Part shown: piece by piece, positions 27,146 through 35,819 of the stretch | Position numbering within the stretch: position 1 is the first letter of the stretch | Layout: every line of letters starts with the position of its first letter | Source: Verrucomicrobiota bacterium | GTDB lineage: Bacteria > Verrucomicrobiota > Verrucomicrobiia > Opitutales > Opitutaceae | DNA length: 64,000 nt | Assembly: GCA_016222805.1 (NCBI GenBank) | Contig: JACRQG010000007.1 | Span: 558,001 to 622,000, forward strand | Reading direction: 5' to 3' | Notes under the pieces: model-generated | Database searches by the model: none | Seen by the model: the letters and a program-made list of their open reading frames with translations, nothing else | Told to the model about the DNA's origin: nothing | Made by a program: the position numbers and the translations under genes

Positions 27146-27859
27146 CTACGACTTTCGACGTGCGGAATCCTGCCCGTAGTAGGCCCCGGGGCCGTGCTTG
27201 CGCTTGAAGTGCTTGGCGAGCAGCGCGGGCTCGATCGATCGCAGCGCCGGATGGAGTTGCAGCGAAGCCAGCGCCATCTGCGCGATGCACTCGACCGCCA
27301 CGGCCACTTCGACAGCCCTGGCCACGGTCGGTCCCCAGGTGAACGGAGCGTGCCGGTTGACGAGCACGGCCGGAAAGTCGAGCGGGTCGAGGTTGCCCGC
27401 GGCGAATCGCTCCACGATGACGTTGCCCGTTTCCCACTCGTACTCCCCGCGAATCTCCCCGGTGGTCAGCTTGCGCGTGACCGGGATGTCGCCGGCGAAG
27501 TAGTCGGCGTGCGTGGTTCCAAAGATTGGGATGGAGCGCCCGGCCTGGGCAAAGGCGGTGGCATGGGTCGAATGGGTGTGCACGACGCCGCCCACTTCCG
27601 GAAACGCCAGGAAGAGCCGGCGGTGCGTGGCGGTGTCGGAGGAGGGACGGAGCCGGCCCTCCACCACCCGGCCTTCGAGGTCGACCAGGACCATCTGCGC
27701 GGCGCGGAGCGCCGCGTACTCGACGCCACTGGGCTTGATGGCGAAGATGCCGCGGGCGCGATCGAGCGCGGAGGCATTGCCAAAGGTGAGGTTGATCAAC
27801 CCGTGGCGCGGCAGGGCGAGATTGGCCTCGTAGGCTTCGCGTTTGAGTTCAGTGAGCAT
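27146..27859 (-). CDS. araD: L-ribulose-5-phosphate 4-epimerase
   Basis: 237 residues from the ATG at MLTELKREAYEANLAL. Class II aldolase/adducin fold: GLINLTFGNASALDR, FAIKPSGVEYAAL, RPSSDTATHRRLFLAF, the zinc-binding VVHTHSTHATAFAQ (two His ligands) and IPIFGTTHADYFAGDIP, then the C-terminal AYYGQDSARRKS. This converts L-ribulose 5-phosphate to D-xylulose 5-phosphate, the last step of bacterial L-arabinose catabolism before the pentose phosphate pathway. It lies 43 nt downstream of araA on the same strand, in the order araF-like, araB, araA, araD. Confidence 0.95.
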   Translation of the reverse strand: MLTELKREAYEANLALPRHGLINLTFGNASALDRARGIFAIKPSGVEYAALRAAQMVLVDLEGRVVEGRLRPSSDTATHRRLFLAFPEVGGVVHTHSTHATAFAQAGRSIPIFGTTHADYFAGDIPVTRKLTTGEIRGEYEWETGNVIVERFAAGNLDPLDFPAVLVNRHAPFTWGPTVARAVEVAVAVECIAQMALASLQLHPALRSIEPALLAKHFKRKHGPGAYYGQDSARRKS

Positions 27860-27902
27860 GGTAACGGTGGCGGGTCCGCAGTGGCACACGCCCTTCCGGG
27901 GC

Positions 27903-29420
27903 TCAGCTCCCGCGAATTCCCTGCGCCAGGTGGTAGTAGACCTCGTTCGTCCGGAGGTCCTGCTTGAACTGGCTGAGCTTTGTGTCGGCGTCGATCACCG
28001 CCAGTTCGATGCCGGCGATGGTTGCCAGGTCCTCGAGGTGTTCCCGGGTGACGCAGTAGCTGTAGCCGGTGTGGTGCGCGCCTCCGGCGAGGATCCAGGC
28101 GGCGCAGGCCGTCTTGAAGTCAGGCCGGCACTCCCAGACGGCGCGGGCGACCGGGAGCTTGGGAAGCTTGGGCGTCTTCACGGCATCGACCTCGTTGACG
28201 AGGAGTCGGAAGCGGTTGCCCAGATCGATCAGGGAGGCGTTGAGGGCGGGACCGGTGCGGGCGTCGAAAACCAACCGGACCGGGTCTTCCTTGCCGCCGA
28301 TGCCCAGCGGGTGGATTTCGAGGCTGGGCTTGGTGGCGGCGATACTCTCGCAGATCTCCAGCATGTGCGCGCCGAGCACCTGGTGTCCCTTGGGCGAGAG
28401 ATGGTAGGTGTAGTCCTCCATGAACGAAGTGCCGCCGGGCAGATCGGCGCCGATGACCTTCATGGCGCGGAGGAGGGCTGCCGTCTTCCAATCGCCCTCT
28501 GCTCCGAATCCGAAGCCGTCGGCCATCAGGCGCTGGACGGCGAGGCCCGGAAGCTGGCGCAGGCCGTGGAGATCCTCGAACGTGGTCGTGAACCCCTTGA
28601 AACCGCCGTCGGTGAGGAAGTCGCGCAGGCCGAGTTCGATGCGCGCGCCGTACCGCAGGGCATCGTGGCGCGCTCCGCCTTTCCGCAGCTCCCTGGCGAT
28701 GGCATAGGAGTCGGCGTATTCGGCGCACAACTTGTCGATGCGGGGATCATCGATGCCGGCATCGGAGATGCGGGCGACGAGATCGCCGACTCCGTAGCCA
28801 TTGACGGCGAAGCCAAACCGCATCTCGGCGGCGACCTTGTCGCCCTCGGTCACCGCGACCTGGCGCATGTTGTCGCCGAAGCGGGCGAACTTCGCGCCCT
28901 GCCAGTCGTGCCAGGCGCGGGCGGCGCGCATCCAGGCGGCGAGCCGATCTTGCACCTCCGGATCCTGCCAGTGACCGACGACGACTTTGCGGCCGAGCCG
29001 CATCCGGGTGTGGATGAACCCCGCCTCCCGGTCGCCGTGCGCCGACTGGTTGAGGTTCATGAAGTCCATGTCGATCGTGCCCCACGGCAGGTCGCGATTG
29101 AACTGCGTGTGCAGGTGGACGAAGGGCTTGCGCAGGGCGCCGAGGCCGCCGATCCACATCTTCGAGGGCGAAAACGTGTGCATCCACAGCACCAGCCCGG
29201 CGCATTCCGGGGCATGGTTGGCGTCGAGGCACAGGGCCCGGACCTCGTCCGGGGTCTTCAGGACCGGCTTGAAGGCGACCGGCAGAGGGAGGCGTTTCGC
29301 GGCGTTCAGTCCGGCGACAATGGCCTGCGAGTCGCGCGCGACCTGCTGCAGGGTCTCCGGTCCATAGAGATGCTGGCTGCCGGTAACGAACCAGACTTCG
29401 GGCGTGGCAAGGAGGTGCAT
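27903..29420 (-). CDS. araA: L-arabinose isomerase
   Basis: 505 residues, close to the family's usual ~500. The N-terminus [20 protein letters not shown] is diagnostic. Other family segments: [59 protein letters not shown] and [19 protein letters not shown], then [22 protein letters not shown] with [16 protein letters not shown], carrying the metal-binding Glu and His residues. It interconverts L-arabinose and L-ribulose in the cytoplasm with Mn2+. The upstream (29438-29684) gap from araB carries inverted arrays of short repeats. Confidence 0.97.
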   Translation of the reverse strand: MHLLATPEVWFVTGSQHLYGPETLQQVARDSQAIVAGLNAAKRLPLPVAFKPVLKTPDEVRALCLDANHAPECAGLVLWMHTFSPSKMWIGGLGALRKPFVHLHTQFNRDLPWGTIDMDFMNLNQSAHGDREAGFIHTRMRLGRKVVVGHWQDPEVQDRLAAWMRAARAWHDWQGAKFARFGDNMRQVAVTEGDKVAAEMRFGFAVNGYGVGDLVARISDAGIDDPRIDKLCAEYADSYAIARELRKGGARHDALRYGARIELGLRDFLTDGGFKGFTTTFEDLHGLRQLPGLAVQRLMADGFGFGAEGDWKTAALLRAMKVIGADLPGGTSFMEDYTYHLSPKGHQVLGAHMLEICESIAATKPSLEIHPLGIGGKEDPVRLVFDARTGPALNASLIDLGNRFRLLVNEVDAVKTPKLPKLPVARAVWECRPDFKTACAAWILAGGAHHTGYSYCVTREHLEDLATIAGIELAVIDADTKLSQFKQDLRTNEVYYHLAQGIRGS

Positions 29421-29437
29421 GGTGAGTGGTGAGCAGT

Positions 29438-29684
29438 TCTCAGTGATCGGTAATCAGTGACCGGTGTACGGTACCTAGTGATCAGTAATCGGTGGTCAGC
29501 GATCGGGGGCAGGGATCCCGCCCCGGCGGTTGAAAGGAGGAAGCGGGCGAAGGGAATCGAGGATCGGAGTGTGGCTCAGGGTTTGCCTGCTTCGGCTCAC
29601 GGTTCGCCGATAACGGATTACTGATGACTGAATACTGATTACTGAATACTGATTACTGAATACTGGTTGCTGGTTACGGACTAC
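29438..29684. repeat. inverted arrays of AGTAATCAGT-type repeats between araB and araA
   Basis: The 264-nt araA-araB gap has no gene. At 29438-29505 runs of the CAGTGATCGGTAATCAGTGA type occur. At 29615-29684 there are five 14-bp units, the middle ones TGAATACTGATTAC repeated head to tail and ending exactly at the araB stop. The two arrays are in opposite orientation (the second reads GTAATCAGTATTCAG on the other strand), so the ~110-nt centre could sit in a stem-loop. The same architecture occurs at 47085-47335. Confidence 0.7.
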
Positions 29685-31346
29685 CTACCGCCGTGCGGCG
29701 TGCTTGATGACGAGGAGGTCCTTCATCACGCGTGAGAGGTCGGCGTTCCGATCGACGCCGCCGAAGGCATCGTGGACCCGACGGTACAGCCGGTAGAGGT
29801 CATCGTAGACCTTTTGGTTGGCGGAATTCGGGCGGTAGCTCTTGGGCAGGACGTGGGTCATCGCCTTCTGGGCGGCCGGGAAGTTCTTGTGGGCTCCGGC
29901 GAGCACGGCGGCGCTGATGGCGGAGCCGAGCGCACAGGCCTGCGAGGAACCGGAGACCTGCATGGTGCAGCCGGTGATGTCGGCGTAGATCTGCATCAAC
30001 ATCGGGTTCTTCTCGGCGATGCCACCGGCGCAGACGATGCGCTGCACCGGCACCTCGTATTCCTTGATCCGCTCCAGGATCGCTCGGGCGCCGAAGGCGG
30101 TCGCCTCGATCAGGGCCCGGTAGATCTCCGCCTTGGTCGTGTACAGGGTCTGGCCGAGGAGGAGCCCGGTGAGCAGGGGGTCGACCAGCACCGTGCGATT
30201 GCCGTTGTTCCAGTCGAGGGCGAGCAGACCCGACTGGCCGGGTTTCTGCCGCGCGGCTTCCTTGGTCAGCTCGGCGTGCAGGCCGGCATCCCCGCCGCAG
30301 ACGACCTCGACCCACCACTTAAAGATATCTCCGACTGCGGACTGGCCGGCCTCGATCCCATAAAAGCCGGGCAGGATGGCGCCCTTGACGATGCCGCAGA
30401 TGCCGGGGATGTCGCGGATCATCTGGTCGGCGGAGACGACGCCGCAGTCGCAGGTCGAGGTGCCGATGACCTTCACCAGTACCCCTTCCGCCACGCCGCA
30501 GCCGATGGCGCCGTAGTGGACATCCATCTCGCCGATCGCGATCGGAAGGTTGGGCTGGAGGCCCAGTTTCTCGGCCCAGGCGTAGCTCAGCTTCCCGGCG
30601 GCGGTGGTGGCGTCGTAGGCCTTTTCATACAGCCGGTCGCGGAGTGCGGCGAGCTTGGGGTCGAGGCGGCCAAGGAATTCCTTGTCGGGGAGCCCTCCCC
30701 ACTCGTCGCTGTAAAGCGCCTTGTGACCCGCGCAGCAGACGCCGCGCGTGATGCGCTCCGGCTTTTCCACGCCGCCGAGAACCGAGGGAATCCAGTCGGC
30801 GAGTTCGACCCAGGAGTACGCGGCGTCAAAGACGTCGGGGGCGACGCGCAGGCAGTGCAGCACCTTGGACCAGAACCACTCGGAGGAATAGGTGTTGCCG
30901 CACTTGGCGATGTACTGCGGCCGGAGGTGCGAGGAGAGCTCGGTGATCTGCGAGGACTCGTTCAGGCTGGTGTGGTCCTTCCACAGCCAGCATTGGGCGT
31001 TGAGATTCTTCCGCCATTTCGGGTCCAGCGCCAGCGGGCGATTCTTCGCGTCGACGGGAATCGGGCTCGATCCCGTGGTGTCGACGCCGATGCCGATCAC
31101 CTTGTCGCGGGAGAACCCGCGCTTTTTCGCCGCGGCGGCGAGGGCACCCTTGACGCTCTTCTCGAGGCCGACGAGGTAGTCACCGGGAAATTGCCGCGCG
31201 AGATTGTGGTCCTTGGGATCGAGGAGCACGCCCTGGTGGCCGCTGGGATAATTGAACACGGCGGAGCCCATTTCTTCTCCGTCGGCGCAGCGTACCACGA
31301 GGGCGCGCACGGAGTTGGTGCCGAAGTCGATGCCGAGGGTGAACAT
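29685..31346 (-). CDS. araB: ribulokinase
   Basis: 553 residues from the ATG at MFTLGIDFGTNSVRAL; the frame extends upstream without coding character. FGGY kinase fold with the phosphate-1 motif GIDFGTNSVRALVV, the mid segment IGIGVDTTGSSPIPVD, WLWKDHTSLNESSQI, YSWVELADWIPSVL, and the C-terminal domain ATAFGARAILERIKEY and RIVCAGGIAEKNPMLMQIYADITG. Length and motifs fit AraB rather than xylulokinase. It phosphorylates L-ribulose at O5 using ATP. It stands 113 nt downstream of the AraF-like binding protein gene and upstream of araA. Confidence 0.96.
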   Translation of the reverse strand: MFTLGIDFGTNSVRALVVRCADGEEMGSAVFNYPSGHQGVLLDPKDHNLARQFPGDYLVGLEKSVKGALAAAAKKRGFSRDKVIGIGVDTTGSSPIPVDAKNRPLALDPKWRKNLNAQCWLWKDHTSLNESSQITELSSHLRPQYIAKCGNTYSSEWFWSKVLHCLRVAPDVFDAAYSWVELADWIPSVLGGVEKPERITRGVCCAGHKALYSDEWGGLPDKEFLGRLDPKLAALRDRLYEKAYDATTAAGKLSYAWAEKLGLQPNLPIAIGEMDVHYGAIGCGVAEGVLVKVIGTSTCDCGVVSADQMIRDIPGICGIVKGAILPGFYGIEAGQSAVGDIFKWWVEVVCGGDAGLHAELTKEAARQKPGQSGLLALDWNNGNRTVLVDPLLTGLLLGQTLYTTKAEIYRALIEATAFGARAILERIKEYEVPVQRIVCAGGIAEKNPMLMQIYADITGCTMQVSGSSQACALGSAISAAVLAGAHKNFPAAQKAMTHVLPKSYRPNSANQKVYDDLYRLYRRVHDAFGGVDRNADLSRVMKDLLVIKHAARR

Positions 31347-31459
31347 GGTCGGGGAGGTTGAAGCGGTGCCGGGGGAGGCGGGACGGTTGTGATGCGGAAC
31401 GCAGACTGGAACCTGCAAGTGTGCGAAGGGGCGGGAGGCTCGGCAAGATCCGTAGCGGC

Positions 31460-32488
31460 TCAGGGCAGGATGCCTTCCTGCTGCAGGACCTGCTCGAAGT
31501 TCTCGCGGGTGATGAAGATCCCGGTGGTGCGGGTGTCGAGCGGCGGCGGCGTGCCCCGCTGCACCCAGTGGTAGAGCATCTCGGCGGTGCGGAAACCCTC
31601 GCCCGGCGCGGAAACCAGCATCGACCCGAAGAACCCGGTCGGTTTCGCCTTGCGGAGCTCGTCGATGCAGTCGGTGCCGTTGATGCCGATGCCGATCACG
31701 TGTTCGGCTGAAAAACCGCGGCCTTCGGTCGCGCGCACGGCCCCGAGCACGCCGGTGTCGTTGAGCGCACAGATCAGCCAGCGTTTCACCTCCGGGTGCT
31801 GCGTGAGGAGGATGTTGGCGGCATCGAAGCTGCCGGGAACATCGGTGGTCTTCTGCGGCGCCTTGAAGATCCGGTTGGCCGGAAAGCCGGCGGCCGTCAG
31901 GGCCGCCACCGCCCCGTTGGTGCGCTGGCGGGCGGTGTCGAGCTCCTCAAACGTGACGACACACGCGCCGGTTTCCGCGAGCGGCCATTTTCGCCGCTGC
32001 AACTCCGCCCACAAGGCCGCGCCGACCGCCTCGCCGATCTTCGTGGCCGACATGCCGAGGTAGGGGACGTCAGCCATGAACTTGCCGTCGGGCCCGACGA
32101 ATTGGTCGTCGACGGTGATGACCTTCAGCCCGGCCTGGCGGGCCTTCTGCATGATGGCCGGGCCGAGCCGCACGTCGGGTGTGCAGATGACGAAGCCTTT
32201 CGCCCCGAGTGCGGCGAGGTTGTCGATGGCGGCAAGGGTCTTCTCCCCGTCGGGCACCCCGAGCTTGATGACCTCGAAACCGTACTGCGCCGCGGCGCGA
32301 TCGGCCCCCCGCCACTCGTACTGGAACCACGGCTCCTCCGGCTGTTTCACCAGGAATCCGAGTCTGAGGCGGGCCCCGCCGCGGGGCGATCCCTCCGTTG
32401 GCGTCGGTGCGGATTCGCGACTGCAGCCAAACAGGGCGGCGACTGCGGCACCGAGGCAAAGCAGGGGCAACAGGCGATGCAATTTCAT
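31460..32488 (-). CDS. arabinose-binding-like periplasmic lipoprotein
   Basis: 342 residues. The N-terminus MKLHRLLPLLCLGAAVAALFGCS has a lipobox (LFGC), so the protein is a membrane-anchored lipoprotein. The mature part RLGFLVKQPEEPWFQYEWRGAD, GFEVIKLGVPDGEKTLAAID, GAKGFVICTPDVRLGP, VITVDDQFV, LICALNDTGVLGAVRATEGRG and IGIGINGTDCIDELRK closely follows AraF, the L-arabinose-binding protein of E. coli type. No permease or ATPase follows it; araB does. It could feed the ytfR/ytfT/yjfF complex or act as a sensor. Named araF in other organisms, but left unassigned because its transporter is missing here. Confidence 0.85.
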   Translation of the reverse strand: MKLHRLLPLLCLGAAVAALFGCSRESAPTPTEGSPRGGARLRLGFLVKQPEEPWFQYEWRGADRAAAQYGFEVIKLGVPDGEKTLAAIDNLAALGAKGFVICTPDVRLGPAIMQKARQAGLKVITVDDQFVGPDGKFMADVPYLGMSATKIGEAVGAALWAELQRRKWPLAETGACVVTFEELDTARQRTNGAVAALTAAGFPANRIFKAPQKTTDVPGSFDAANILLTQHPEVKRWLICALNDTGVLGAVRATEGRGFSAEHVIGIGINGTDCIDELRKAKPTGFFGSMLVSAPGEGFRTAEMLYHWVQRGTPPPLDTRTTGIFITRENFEQVLQQEGILP

Positions 32489-32650
32489 CGGTTCCCGGAG
32501 TCTGCGGGCGGGGCCGGCGGGAGTTCAATCCCGGGCTTGTTTGACCGTTCGGCAGGCAGGGGCTTCGGCGGTTTGGTCCTCGCCGAGCGGCGCGCGCCGG
32601 GGTGTTTCGACGCGGGAGCCGGGCTGGGCTGGAGCGGAGCAGCAGGCGGG

Positions 32651-33979
32651 TTACTGCAGCCAGCGGTCCAGCCAGTCGAAGGCCTCTTCCTGCATGGGCG
32701 GCTTGAAGGAGTGCGGCTCGTTGTAGAAAGCGCCGCGGAAGCGCTCGGGCGCGCCGGCCTTGGCGTAGATCCGCGCCAGCTTGGCGACGGCGCCTTCCAT
32801 GCCGCTCATCGGGAACAGGGTGTCCTTGCGGCACTGCTGGACCAGGAGAGGCGATGGCGCGTGGAGCGCCGCGGCATCGGGGAGATCGAGAAAACGGTAC
32901 AGGCCCGGCGTGAAGACCATCCAGGTATGCCGGATGTGGTGGGCGAGCTGGTGGGCGAACTCCGTCATCCAGCCGGTGACCACGGCGGCCTTGAGGCGGG
33001 GATCCGAGGCGATGGCCAACGCGGTGCGGAAGCCGCCCCCGGAGAGGCCGGCGCAGCCGATGCGCTCCGGGTCGACGTCCGGGCGCGTGCACAGGTAGTC
33101 GACGGAGCGCAGGTCGTCCCAGACATGGATCCCGGGCCAGGTCGCGCCCGTGGCGGCGATGGTCTTGGCCGTGTGATGCTCGTAGAAGCTGCAGACCTTG
33201 TTGACCGAGGTGATCCAGGCGGGCGAATCCGGCTGGGTGTTGCGGACCGTGGTGAATGCTTCGCGGACCTCGGAAAACACCCGTGCGGGATCGAGCTCCT
33301 CGACGCGCAGCCGGCGCTCGCCGAAGTAGAAGGCATCGATCACAATCACCACGTAGCCGCGGCGCACCAAGGCCTCGGCCCACGGGCGCTCATAGGTGCC
33401 GTTGCGAAACAGGGTGAGGTAGGCCGGCTCCCCGGGACGGGAGATGAGCTTTTCGTGGCCCCACGTGTAGCGGCCGCTGTGGCAATGCAGGGCGAGCACC
33501 GCCGGGAGTCGCCCGCGCCGGCCGCCGGGCACGAGCACTCGGGCGGGAATGGAATAGGCGTCGGTCGCGTGGATGCGGACCGTCTCGATGGAAAATCCCT
33601 CACGCTCCTCGCGGCTCACCAGGTCTGCACCCAGCGGACGGGCGGCCGGCTGGTACGAAAGCCGCTCTCGCAGCACGGGACGGGCGGCGGCCTGCCATTC
33701 CGGCAGGGAGGTCCAGCGGGGGTCGAGGAAGGAGAGGCGCGGGCTGTTCTGCCGCGCAAGCCACTCCATGAACGGATGGAAGTTGGGGAGATCGGGCATG
33801 AGAGGAGGCGGGACCGGAGAAGGGGGGGCAGGAAGGGGAGCGACCGTCGCCGGGGTTGCCTGTGCCAGGGCAGAGGGGCGGGGAAGTGCCAGCGCACCGA
33901 GCAGGCCCAGGGCGGTGCGGCGCGTGAGCGGTGGCCCGACGCGAGAAGGGGCGGCGGCGGACGGGGACGGCGTGGACAC
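32651..33979 (-). CDS. Tat-exported alpha/beta hydrolase (acetyl-xylan-esterase/dienelactone-hydrolase-like)
   Basis: About 442 residues from GTG at 33979; an ATG at 34042 is a possible longer start. The N-terminus PLTRRTALGLLGALALPRPSALA is a twin-arginine signal. The hydrolase domain has LPAVLALHCHSGRYTWGHEK, YVVIVIDAFYFGERR, the nucleophile elbow IGCAGLSGGGFRTALA (Ser), LLVQQCRKDTLFP (Asp) and YNEPHSFKPPMQ (His). It is of the large secreted alpha/beta hydrolase type that deacylates plant polysaccharides. Specificity is not readable. It is 162 nt upstream of the AraF-like gene on the same strand. Confidence 0.78.
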   Translation of the reverse strand: MSTPSPSAAAPSRVGPPLTRRTALGLLGALALPRPSALAQATPATVAPLPAPPSPVPPPLMPDLPNFHPFMEWLARQNSPRLSFLDPRWTSLPEWQAAARPVLRERLSYQPAARPLGADLVSREEREGFSIETVRIHATDAYSIPARVLVPGGRRGRLPAVLALHCHSGRYTWGHEKLISRPGEPAYLTLFRNGTYERPWAEALVRRGYVVIVIDAFYFGERRLRVEELDPARVFSEVREAFTTVRNTQPDSPAWITSVNKVCSFYEHHTAKTIAATGATWPGIHVWDDLRSVDYLCTRPDVDPERIGCAGLSGGGFRTALAIASDPRLKAAVVTGWMTEFAHQLAHHIRHTWMVFTPGLYRFLDLPDAAALHAPSPLLVQQCRKDTLFPMSGMEGAVAKLARIYAKAGAPERFRGAFYNEPHSFKPPMQEEAFDWLDRWLQ

Positions 33980-34396
33980 AGGGGTGCAATGGCAAGGAAT
34001 CCGCCGGAGCCCAATGGAAAAAGGGACCGGCGGGCGCGGCATCTTTCCCTGCACGCCGGAGCCCATGAAGACCGAAACTCGCGGTGAATGGGTGTCGTTT
34101 CCCGAGTCCGAAAACCACGGCTGGATACCATCGGGCACGGATGGAGTTCATCTTCTCGGTTCAGGGATCGATCCGCTTCGTACCGCTTCGTGATGATTCG
34201 GTGCCGCCGGGGGGCGCGGGACGTGACCGGCCGGATTTTCATTCGGGCCGCGGCCGGCCCGGCCCGACTGTCCGGCAGTGGGGGGGGTTGCCTGCCTCGG
34301 CGGCCGATCCGACCGTTCCTTCCAGCCGCGCCTGCAGGGCTCTTGCTGGCATCGTTTGAGACCTCCAGGATGCAGCCCCCACCGGCAAAGCGTTTC
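33980..34396. other. 417-nt divergent intergenic region, no gene seen
   Basis: Between the esterase (minus) and oxidoreductase (plus) starts. A 42-codon ORF from ATG 34064 exists on the plus strand but has no recognisable features. No repeat or convincing promoter was identified. The N-terminal extension of the esterase may occupy the first part. Confidence 0.4.
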
Positions 34397-35788
34397 ATGT
34401 CCGAATCCCATTCCCAGACGAGTCTCGAACGTTTCGGGCGCCGCCGCTACGCCATCGTGGGCCTGGGTTCCCGTCGGGAACTCTACCAGGACGGAATCGA
34501 GAAGGTGCACGCGCGCTGGGCGCAGTTGGTCGGAGTGTGTGATGTCAATCTCGGGCGCGTCGAACTGGCGCGGGCCCGGTCGGCCCGCAACGGGGCGCCG
34601 GTGCCGCCGGGCTACCTGGCCGGGGACTTCGATCGGATGCTGCGCGAGCAGCGGCCCGAGGTCGTGATTGTGACCACGGTGGATGCCACCCACCACGACT
34701 ATCTCATCCGCGCGATGGAGGCCGGGTGCGACGTCATCACGGAAAAGCCGATGACGACGGACGCGGAGCGGTGCCGGCGGATCCTGGAAACCTGCCGCCG
34801 CACCGGCCGGCGGTGCCGCGTGACCTTCAACTACCGGTATTCGCCACCCCGCGCGCAGGTGAAGGATCTCTTGATGCGGGGCGAGATCGGCGACGTGCTG
34901 TCGGTCGACTTCCATTGGCTGCTGAACACGCACCATGGGGCGGACTATTTCCGGCGGTGGCATTCGTTGAAGCGGAACTCGGGCGGCCTCTTTGTGCACA
35001 AGTCGACCCACCATTTCGACCTCGTGAACTGGTGGCTTGGCGCGGTGCCGGAAACGGTGGCGGCCACGGGCAAGCGCGAGTTCTACACGCCGGCGATGGC
35101 GAGGCGCATGGGGCTGAGCGGCCCGCAGGCCCGGTGCCTGACCTGTCCGGAAAAGGCCCGGTGCGGATTCGCCCTCGACCTCGCGGCCAGCCCCGGACTC
35201 AAGTCACTGTACCTCGAGCAGGAGGCGCATGACGGCTACCTGCGCGACCGCTGCGTCTTCCGCGAGGAGATCGACATTGAGGATACCCTGAATGCGTTGG
35301 TGACCTACGATACCGGTGCGACCCTCAGCTACTCCCTGAATGCATTCAACGCGTGGGAAGGTTACACGGTGGCCTTCAATGGCACCAAGGGGCGGATCGA
35401 GCACAGCCTGGTGGAGTCTGTCTACGTCAACGGCACCGAGTCGATACAGGGCGGGGTCGCCCCGGACGGGGTGAAGATTCGGGTGATTCCCATGCGAAAC
35501 CCAGGCTACGACGTCACACCTTGGACGGCGGAAGGCGACCACGGGGGAGGGGATCGCCTGATGCTTGAGGACATCTTCCTGCCGGAACCGCCCAGAGATC
35601 CGTACCTGCGGGCGGCGGACGAGCGCGCCGGAGCGTGCTCCATCCTGGTGGGAATCGCCGCCAATCGCAGCCTGGAAACCGGTACGCGCGTCCGCGTGGC
35701 CGACCTGGTTGGCCAGGTGCCGCGGCCGGACTATCCGCCGATGCCCGCCCGTACCGCGGCCGTGCCGATGCCGCTGCGCCCGGCGTAG
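34397..35788 (+). CDS. Gfo/Idh/MocA family oxidoreductase with a cysteine-rich insert
   Basis: 463 residues from the ATG at MSESHSQTSLERF. Rossmann domain: YAIVGLGSRRELYQDGI, VVIVTTVDATHHDYLIRAM and CDVITEKPMTTDAERC (EKP motif). Second domain: GEIGDVLSVDFHWLLNTHHG, SGGLFVHKSTHHFDLVNWWLG (the conserved Lys/His/Asp) and FNGTKGRIEHSLVE. An insert near residues 240-285 carries four cysteines (CLTCPEKARCGF, then DRCVF), which could bind a metal or an Fe-S cluster. It has no signal peptide. Probably acts on a sugar-derived substrate with NAD(P). It stands alone and converges with the M20 peptidase gene. Confidence 0.88.
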   Translation: MSESHSQTSLERFGRRRYAIVGLGSRRELYQDGIEKVHARWAQLVGVCDVNLGRVELARARSARNGAPVPPGYLAGDFDRMLREQRPEVVIVTTVDATHHDYLIRAMEAGCDVITEKPMTTDAERCRRILETCRRTGRRCRVTFNYRYSPPRAQVKDLLMRGEIGDVLSVDFHWLLNTHHGADYFRRWHSLKRNSGGLFVHKSTHHFDLVNWWLGAVPETVAATGKREFYTPAMARRMGLSGPQARCLTCPEKARCGFALDLAASPGLKSLYLEQEAHDGYLRDRCVFREEIDIEDTLNALVTYDTGATLSYSLNAFNAWEGYTVAFNGTKGRIEHSLVESVYVNGTESIQGGVAPDGVKIRVIPMRNPGYDVTPWTAEGDHGGGDRLMLEDIFLPEPPRDPYLRAADERAGACSILVGIAANRSLETGTRVRVADLVGQVPRPDYPPMPARTAAVPMPLRPA

Positions 35789-35819
35789 CGGGCGTGCTTC
35801 GACTTCAGTTCAATCAGCT

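Noticed and set aside
29609-29684. CRISPR-like array in the ara operon
   Set aside because: Units are contiguous 14-bp tandem repeats with no spacers and no cas genes.
34064-34192. Short 42-codon ORF between the esterase and oxidoreductase genes
   Set aside because: No start signal, domain or neighbour support; likely chance.
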